Shown piece by piece: positions 13,446 to 17,773 of a stretch of 17,773 bases of DNA. The stretch comes from Clostridiales bacterium (GTDB lineage: Bacteria > Bacillota > Clostridia > Peptostreptococcales > JAAYPU01): NCBI GenBank assembly GCA_012519645.1, contig JAAYPU010000204.1, positions 1 through 17,773 of the forward strand. Reading direction: 5' to 3'. How positions within the stretch are numbered: the first letter of the stretch is position 1; each line of letters opens with the position of its first letter. The translations under genes were made by a program, and so were the position numbers. Below the pieces are notes generated by a model. It was not told the origin of the DNA, did not search any database, and saw nothing but the letters and a program-made list of their open reading frames with translations.

Positions 13446-14324
13446 TCAACCGACTTCTTTAATGATATTTTCTAAATCTGTTTTATCAAACAGATATCCC
13501 TTTAAACAAAAATGGCAAATCAATTCAGCCTGTCCGTCCTCTTCAATAATTCTTTCTAATTCTTGTTTTCCGATGCTGATCAAAGCCTTTTCCATTCTTT
13601 CTCTGGAGCAATCGCATTCATAGCTTATTTCTTTTTCTTCCACAATTATCATCTCAAAGCCTTCAAATATAACATTCAGGACAGCATGAATATCATTGTA
13701 TTGAGTTATTAAATCCGTCATAGAAGGCGCAGCCATGATTCTCTCTTCAAGCTTTGGTATGACTTCCGTATCCGCATCCGGCAAAAGCTGAACAATGCAG
13801 CCGCCGGCAGCCATTATGGATAAATCTCTGTCAACGAGAACACCTGTCATGACAGAAGAAGGCTGCTGCTCCGAATACGCAAAATAGGCCGCAAAGTCTT
13901 CCGCTATTTCTCCGGAGACAAGTTGAGATTGCCCTATATAAGGTTCTTTTAATCCTAAGTCTTTTATAATCGTAAGAGTCCCTTGATTCCCAACGGCTCC
14001 TCCGATGTCAAGCTTTCCTTTTTCGTTTAGAGGCAAATCCACCTTTGGATTTTCTATGTAACCCTTTACCCTGCCTGTCGAATCAGCCACAGAAAGAATT
14101 TGTCCTGCAGGTCCGCCGCCTTTTATTATGGCAGTTATTTTATCATCCTTCCCTTTTAGCATCAATCCCATTAGTGCTGTCACAATAATTGTCCTGCCGA
14201 GAGCCGCCGAAGCGGTAGGTGTCGTATTGTGGATCCCTCTCATTTTCTCAACCATATTCGTTGCATCTGTCAGGTACACTCTGAAATTCTTTGCCTTGTC
14301 CATCGATATAATTACTTTATTCAT
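13446..14324 (-). CDS. hslO: Hsp33 redox-regulated chaperone
   Basis: The 292-residue protein has the Hsp33 fold: an N-terminal RVYLTDATNMVEKMRGIHNTTPTASAALGR, then IKGGGPAGQILSVADSTGRVKGYIENP and GGAVGNQGTLTIIKDLGLKEPYIGQ. The C-terminal zinc redox switch is Cys237-x-Cys239 and Cys270-x-x-Cys273 (YECDCSRE ... ICHFCLKGY). In the reduced form the four Cys bind zinc and the chaperone is off; oxidation forms disulfides and turns it on. The ATG has AGGGG upstream. It follows a small spore-protein gene by 24 nt with no terminator between, and ends at a clear terminator, so the two could share a transcript. Confidence 0.95.
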   Translation of the reverse strand: MNKVIISMDKAKNFRVYLTDATNMVEKMRGIHNTTPTASAALGRTIIVTALMGLMLKGKDDKITAIIKGGGPAGQILSVADSTGRVKGYIENPKVDLPLNEKGKLDIGGAVGNQGTLTIIKDLGLKEPYIGQSQLVSGEIAEDFAAYFAYSEQQPSSVMTGVLVDRDLSIMAAGGCIVQLLPDADTEVIPKLEERIMAAPSMTDLITQYNDIHAVLNVIFEGFEMIIVEEKEISYECDCSRERMEKALISIGKQELERIIEEDGQAELICHFCLKGYLFDKTDLENIIKEVG

Positions 14325-14348
14325 TTAGCAAACCCCTATACCATGTTA

Positions 14349-14528
14349 TTATTTTTCTTTATTTCTTTTTTGCTTTTTTCTGGCTGTCATTATGCCGCCG
14401 ATTTTTCCTGTCTCCTTTGCGGTCAATCCGCCCCATCCCGTTTTTGTCACTTTGTCTATAAGCCCTAATTCCTGAGCAATTTCATATTTTAACAAATCGT
14501 TTTCCGTTAAGTCTTTCTTTTTTTTCAT
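14349..14528 (-). CDS. Small acid-soluble spore protein, minor alpha/beta-related type
   Basis: This 59-residue basic protein contains LLKYEIAQELGLIDKV and GWGGLTAKETGKIGGIMTARKK. The KYEIA...ELG half and the GxIGG half are the two conserved marks of the SASP alpha/beta family (PF00269), which coats DNA in the spore core. The GWGGLTAKETG variant is the minor clostridial form, related to SspF rather than to the major alpha/beta proteins. I start at the ATG at 14528: AGGAGT is 7 nt upstream of it, whereas the ATG at 14534 would lie almost on that site. It is made late in the forespore in species where studied. It lies directly upstream of hslO, on the same strand. Confidence 0.88.
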   Translation of the reverse strand: MKKKKDLTENDLLKYEIAQELGLIDKVTKTGWGGLTAKETGKIGGIMTARKKQKRNKEK

Positions 14529-14601
14529 ACTCATACTCCTTTTTATATTGATTAAACTATTTTGAGGAATATGATGAAAATTTATTCTGCTTTATTGATA
14601 T

Positions 14602-15504
14602 TTATAATAAAATGATTAAAGTGTTTATTATCCAATAAGCAGCTACTACTATCAAAACCGGGATCCAAGGCGCGAAACCGGTCTCGGATAAAAACAGGCC
14701 TTCCATATCCGTTGGTTCATCATTACTGTACCGGCTTATTTTATTCATTAAAATCGTAATAATCTGTATACAGATAAATGCTATGATACCCAGGAGTAAA
14801 ACACCCCCGATAATCTCACGTAATTCTACATTCGTCTCAACAACTTGCTGAGATATATAAGTTTGAGAAACAAAGCCCAGGGTCAGGGCAATCAGATTAT
14901 TCGTCATATGCCCGATGATCCCGGCAAAAATACTCCCTGTACGATAAACCAAATACCCGAAAACCAAGCCTAATATCACAGGCCCCACTAGATTTTGAAA
15001 ATTAAAATGAAATACTCCAAAAAGAACCGCGGACAGAATAATCTGATTTTTCTTCCCAAGAATCCTGTATTCAGACATAATGATCCCTCTGAAAAAAAGC
15101 TCCTCGCAAATACCTGCCGAAATTACAACAACGGGAATATAGAGAAGATATTCTCTGAGATCTTTAGGAATAATGGCCTGTGCCATTTCAAAATCTATAA
15201 ATATATCCATAAATAACAGAAAAGTCATATTAACAAATATTATAGTCGGGTATAACAGAACTGTAATGAGGAAGGATAAAATTCCATCCTTAAATCCTAT
15301 GGGTTTTAAATGGATATCCTCTTTGGTTCTTCTAAATACTTTAATGTAGATACATACCGGTACAAAAATAAGAACCCATTCGGTAATCAATAGACCTCTG
15401 ACTATTGATTTTTCCTGAACCATGGTTCCTATCACCAATAATAAAGCTGCGGAAATCATGTAAAAAAAATTGCTGAAAAATAGTTGTTTATTTATTTTAT
15501 TCAT
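14602..15504 (-). CDS. CPBP-family intramembrane metalloprotease (CAAX/Abi type)
   Basis: The 300-residue protein has about eight hydrophobic segments. Family motifs can be seen: motif 1 ICEELFFRG with Glu134, Glu135 and Arg139; motif 2 FGVFHF with His166; motif 3 GIIGHMTNN with His199 and Asn203. These are the usual catalytic residues of CPBP glutamic/metallo-proteases (PF02517). Bacterial members serve in varied roles, including processing of small peptides and immunity to them. It follows the M20 amidohydrolase by 11 nt, and its AAGGA ribosome site overlaps that gene's stop, so the pair is translationally coupled. The start ATG at 15504 is clear. Substrate is unknown. Confidence 0.9.
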   Translation of the reverse strand: MNKINKQLFFSNFFYMISAALLLVIGTMVQEKSIVRGLLITEWVLIFVPVCIYIKVFRRTKEDIHLKPIGFKDGILSFLITVLLYPTIIFVNMTFLLFMDIFIDFEMAQAIIPKDLREYLLYIPVVVISAGICEELFFRGIIMSEYRILGKKNQIILSAVLFGVFHFNFQNLVGPVILGLVFGYLVYRTGSIFAGIIGHMTNNLIALTLGFVSQTYISQQVVETNVELREIIGGVLLLGIIAFICIQIITILMNKISRYSNDEPTDMEGLFLSETGFAPWIPVLIVVAAYWIINTLIILL

Positions 15505-15515
15505 AACAACAATCC

Positions 15516-16667
15516 TTACAGTTCATTCAATAAATTTGCATATATTTGTACTGCATGGATTAATATATCTTCGTCAAAGTTAAATTTAGCACTGTGTAAG
15601 GGATAAATAAAACCTTTTTCTTCATTATATGAACCCATAAAAAAGAACAACCCGGGTATTTCTTTTTGGAAAAAAGAAAAATCTTCTGAGATCATATACT
15701 GATTTGACTTGATATAATCCTTTCCTGCTGCTTTTTCAAGTGCCTTGACTAAGCTTTTATCATTATCTACTACCATGTACATATGATTAAATTCAATATT
15801 TATTGAACTTTCATAAGCATTTTGTATTCCATCTGCAATTTCCAAAATACGATTAACAAGCTTGTCATAAACTTCGTCGCTGAAGGCACGTATTGTACCT
15901 GTTAATTCGACCTTATCCGCAATTACGTTAGGAGCATCGCCTCCGGCAATTTTCCCTATAGTCAAAACTGCGCCGTCCATAGGACTGATATTTCTGCTTA
16001 TAATAGTCTGAAAAGCCATTATGAGACTGGCAGCGGCAATAATAGCATCTGCGCCTTTGTTAGGTATGGCACCGTGTGCTTTAGTCCCTTTAACAGTTAT
16101 ATATAATTCTCCGTTTCTGGCCATAAGTGCTCCTGCTCTTGAGGCAACATTGCCTTGCAGAAATTCCGGGAAAATATGCATTCCAATTATACGGTCGATT
16201 TTATACTTTTGAATAATTCCTTCATCGATCATAGCCATTGCTCCGCCCGGTCCTTCTTCTGCAGGCTGAAATATAAAAACCAAATTATCCTTTATTTTAT
16301 GGCGATTTTCTGCCGCATATTTAGCAAAGCCCAGAAGTGCAGCAACATGCCCGTCATGCCCACAGGCATGCATCATGCCTTTTTGAACAGACTTATAATC
16401 GATATCATTTTCCTCTTCTACAGGAAGACCATCCATATCAGCTCGAAATGCAGTTGTTTTTTCTCCGATGCTTCCCTTTAAAACACCGACAATACCGGTC
16501 TTTGATACTATGTCGATATGCTCTATTCCATATTCTTTCAACTTGTCCTGCACAAGCTTAGATGTTGAATATTCTTCGAATCCTTTCTCAGGATTTTGAT
16601 GAATTTTTCTTCTGATATTTATTATTTCATCCTTTAGCATGGCAATATCATTCTGTATAAAAACCAT
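15516..16667 (-). CDS. M20D-family amidohydrolase (N-acyl amino acid / hippurate type)
   Basis: The 383-residue protein is a di-zinc hydrolase of the peptidase M20D group. Likely ligands are Cys102 and His104 (MMHACGHDGH), Glu138 in FQPAEEGPGGA with catalytic Glu137, His164 (IIGMHIFP) and His358 (YPLHSAKF). The dimerisation domain lies at ~175-290 (VKGTKAHGAIPNKGADAI, the lid). Relatives remove acyl groups from N-acyl amino acids, and some act on N-acetyl-diaminopimelate, indole-acetyl amino acids or gamma-linked peptides. Nearby asd is on the other strand, so a link to diaminopimelate is only suggestive. The first ATG (16667) has GAGGTG just upstream. Start of a two-gene operon with the CPBP protease. 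Confidence 0.93.
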   Translation of the reverse strand: MVFIQNDIAMLKDEIINIRRKIHQNPEKGFEEYSTSKLVQDKLKEYGIEHIDIVSKTGIVGVLKGSIGEKTTAFRADMDGLPVEEENDIDYKSVQKGMMHACGHDGHVAALLGFAKYAAENRHKIKDNLVFIFQPAEEGPGGAMAMIDEGIIQKYKIDRIIGMHIFPEFLQGNVASRAGALMARNGELYITVKGTKAHGAIPNKGADAIIAAASLIMAFQTIISRNISPMDGAVLTIGKIAGGDAPNVIADKVELTGTIRAFSDEVYDKLVNRILEIADGIQNAYESSINIEFNHMYMVVDNDKSLVKALEKAAGKDYIKSNQYMISEDFSFFQKEIPGLFFFMGSYNEEKGFIYPLHSAKFNFDEDILIHAVQIYANLLNEL

Positions 16668-16692
16668 CTCCTCACCTCAATATTTTTACTGC

Positions 16693-16727
16693 TAAGACCA
16701 GAGACCTGAGATTCGATACCTAAGATC
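16693..16727. repeat. Heptad array, TAAGACC/GAGACC type
   Basis: Five 7-mers, TAAGACC, AGAGACC, TGAGATT, CGATACC and TAAGATC, lie between the M20 gene and the asd regulatory region. AGACCAGAGACCTG (16695-16708) is the exact reverse complement of CAGGTCTCTGGTCT at 8331-8344. Confidence 0.68.
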
Positions 16728-16775
16728 TTTATTGAATTATATCATAGGATAGTATCGAATAATAGTATTTTATCG

Positions 16776-16804
16776 TTGACAGTCACACTTCCCTATGTTA
16801 CTAT
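16776..16804 (+). promoter_or_regulatory. Predicted sigma-A promoter of the lysine-riboswitch-asd transcript
   Basis: TTGACA (16776-16781) and TACTAT (16799-16804) are 17 nt apart. Transcription would start near 16811, about 14 nt before the riboswitch P1 stem. Confidence 0.7.
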
Positions 16805-16824
16805 ACCATATAAACAAATGAGCG

Positions 16825-17008
16825 TGTGATAAAGAGGTTGCGGTAAATAATGAGTACCACAAGCATGAAAAAGGGGATTCTTCGATTGTGTGAAAGGTAT
16901 TACCGCCGAAGTGGTATTTTACCCCCCATAAAATGCTGCTGGGGCTATGTAGAAAATGCATAGCACTGTCATTGATAAGTCTGCAATTATCAATGAGGCG
17001 CTTTCACA
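16825..17008 (+). ncRNA. Lysine riboswitch (L-box) aptamer
   Basis: The conserved L-box blocks follow in order: AAGAGGTTGCGG (16832-16843), GAGTA, GAAAAAGGGGATTC (16867-16880), ACCGCCGAAG (16902-16911), CTGCTGGGGCT (16936-16946) and AGCACTGTCATTG. P1 pairs TGTGA/AAG (16825-16834, with a bulge) with CTTTCACA (17001-17008). A long hairpin TCATTGATAA/TTATCAATGA lies near the 3' end. It stands upstream of asd, an enzyme of the lysine pathway, and a terminator hairpin follows. Binding of lysine should close P1 and turn the gene off. Confidence 0.93.
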
Positions 17009-17034
17009 GGCAGCAGATTTACTAAGGTTTAATG

Positions 17035-17066
17035 CCGTGAGTTTTTCTGCTCACGGTTTTAATTTT
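17035..17066 (+). terminator. Riboswitch-controlled terminator upstream of asd
   Basis: CCGTGAG (17035-17041) and CTCACGG (17050-17056) form a 7-bp stem with a T-rich loop and a T-rich tail (TTTTAATTTTTT). The left arm (CCGTGA) can instead pair with TCAC-A-GG at 17004-17010, which overlaps the P1 strand, giving a plausible antiterminator. Confidence 0.85.
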
Positions 17067-17141
17067 TTAATATATTATTAATATGATAAAATAAAAAATA
17101 ATATTATAATAATATCTATAAATACATTAGGAGGAAAAAAA

Positions 17142-17773
17142 ATGATAAAGCCAAATATAGCTATAGTCGGTGCAACAGGAATGGTTGGACGCACTTTTTT
17201 AAAGGTACTTGAAGAAAGAGATTTTCCTTTTGAAAATTTATATCTTATGGCCTCTTCAAAATCCGCAGGTCAGGTTATTAAATTCAAAGGAAAAGATTAC
17301 GTTATTGAAGAGCTCACGGAAAGCTCTTTTGATAAAGATATTGATATCGCTTTATTTTCAGCGGGTGCATCAACAAGTAAGACTTTTGCGCCTATTGCTG
17401 CTTCAAAAGGTGTTGTTGTTATTGATAACAGCAGCGCTTGGAGAATGGATAACGAGGTTCCTTTAATTGTTCCCGAAGTAAATCCACAGGATATTAATTG
17501 GCATAAAGGAATAATCGCTAATCCGAACTGCTCAACTATTCAAGCTGTAGTAGTACTAAAACCGCTCCATGACAGATATAAAATCAAGAGAATCGTATAT
17601 TCTACTTACCAAGCAGTGTCAGGCTCAGGCGTCAAAGGTGTCCGTGATTTGGAAGAAGGACTTAAAGGTAATGATTTAATGAATGCTTATCCGCATCCAA
17701 TCGCAGGAAATTGTATTCCTCACATTGACGTTTTTCTGGAAAGCGGATATACAAAAGAAGAAATAAAAATGAT
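17142..17773 (+). CDS. asd: Aspartate-semialdehyde dehydrogenase, N-terminal part
   Basis: The gene runs off the right edge; 210 residues of a usual ~330-360 are visible. It begins IKPNIAIVGATGMVGRTFL, an NADP-binding loop, continues with ALFSAGASTSKTFAP and VVIDNSSAWRMDNEVPLIVPEVN, and reaches ANPNCSTIQ with the catalytic Cys130. Later VYSTYQAVSGSGVKGVRDL and HPIAGNCIPHIDVF fit the substrate-binding domain. Asd reduces aspartyl phosphate to the semialdehyde, the branch point to lysine, diaminopimelate, methionine and threonine. AGGAGG lies 7 nt before the ATG. A lysine riboswitch and terminator stand directly upstream, so expression falls when lysine is plentiful. Genes of the lysine pathway may follow past the edge. 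Confidence 0.96.
   Translation, partial: MIKPNIAIVGATGMVGRTFLKVLEERDFPFENLYLMASSKSAGQVIKFKGKDYVIEELTESSFDKDIDIALFSAGASTSKTFAPIAASKGVVVIDNSSAWRMDNEVPLIVPEVNPQDINWHKGIIANPNCSTIQAVVVLKPLHDRYKIKRIVYSTYQAVSGSGVKGVRDLEEGLKGNDLMNAYPHPIAGNCIPHIDVFLESGYTKEEIKM

Noticed and set aside
14529..14600. Sigma-G promoter for the spore-protein gene
   Set aside because: A CATCATA stretch resembles a sigma-G -10 box on the minus strand, but I find no matching -35 motif at 17-18 nt, so I do not call it.
16770..16961. 63-residue open frame on the minus strand upstream of asd
   Set aside because: It lies inside the asd promoter and lysine riboswitch on the opposite strand; composition and ends follow the aptamer, and there is no good ribosome site.
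17209..17466. 85-residue open frame on the plus strand within asd
   Set aside because: It is another frame of a clear aspartate-semialdehyde dehydrogenase sequence, and the asd frame is intact, so no frameshift is implied.
1..17773. Defence island, prophage or insertion sequence
   Set aside because: No restriction, toxin-antitoxin, integrase, transposase or phage gene was recognised. The CPBP protease alone is not evidence of an immunity system.

Overview
The window looks like chromosomal DNA of a low-GC, endospore-forming anaerobe of the Clostridia. The evidence is AT-rich codon use, strong AGGAGG-type ribosome sites, sporulation genes (cotJC, a small acid-soluble spore protein, a SpoVB-like flippase, a YkwD-type CAP lipoprotein), an anaerobic oxidative-stress pair (perR and rubrerythrin), and an Ldh/EtfAB-type electron-transfer operon. 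I cannot name the genus. I see no phage, transposase, CRISPR array, tRNA or rRNA.

Layout. The 3' end of cotJC (1-314, +) meets an etfB-etfA-FAD oxidase operon (3605-409, -) across a two-way terminator. A divergent regulatory region (3606-3905) carries the promoter of that operon and a strong promoter with PerR-box palindromes that drives perR and rubrerythrin (3906-4862, +). Next comes a minus-strand operon of an ArsR-type metalloregulator and two half-size permeases (6307-4931). The rest of the minus strand holds glutamate dehydrogenase (8014-6680), an Amidase_6-type protein (9734-8538), a two-repeat YadS/TRIC-type membrane protein (10469-9840), a CAP-domain lipoprotein (11526-10681), a SpoVB-like flippase (13302-11770), a spore protein followed closely by hslO/Hsp33 (14528-13446), and an M20 amidohydrolase followed by a CPBP protease (16667-14602). 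At the right edge a sigma-A-like promoter, a lysine riboswitch and its terminator control asd (17142 to the edge, +).

How the genes work together. The Etf/oxidase operon probably oxidises a 2-hydroxy acid such as lactate. GdhA links 2-oxoglutarate and glutamate, and two identical cre-like boxes 63 bp apart lie upstream of its promoter. PerR/Rbr and Hsp33 handle peroxide and oxidative stress. Asd feeds lysine and cell-wall diaminopimelate synthesis and is switched by lysine.

The least explained signal is between genes. Many spacers carry degenerate tandem arrays with an exact 7-bp period, with units of the AACTAAR, TCTGGTC, TCATAAA and TTAGTTC kind. These often flank an AATTTTG...CAAAATT palindrome followed by TTCATTAA-like sequence. 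The longest spans 8302-8489. One spacer also has an 11-bp-period array (6423-6466), and one has a copy resembling the widespread GATTGC...GCAA hairpin repeat (8491-8517). I read these as a dispersed non-coding repeat family of unknown function.
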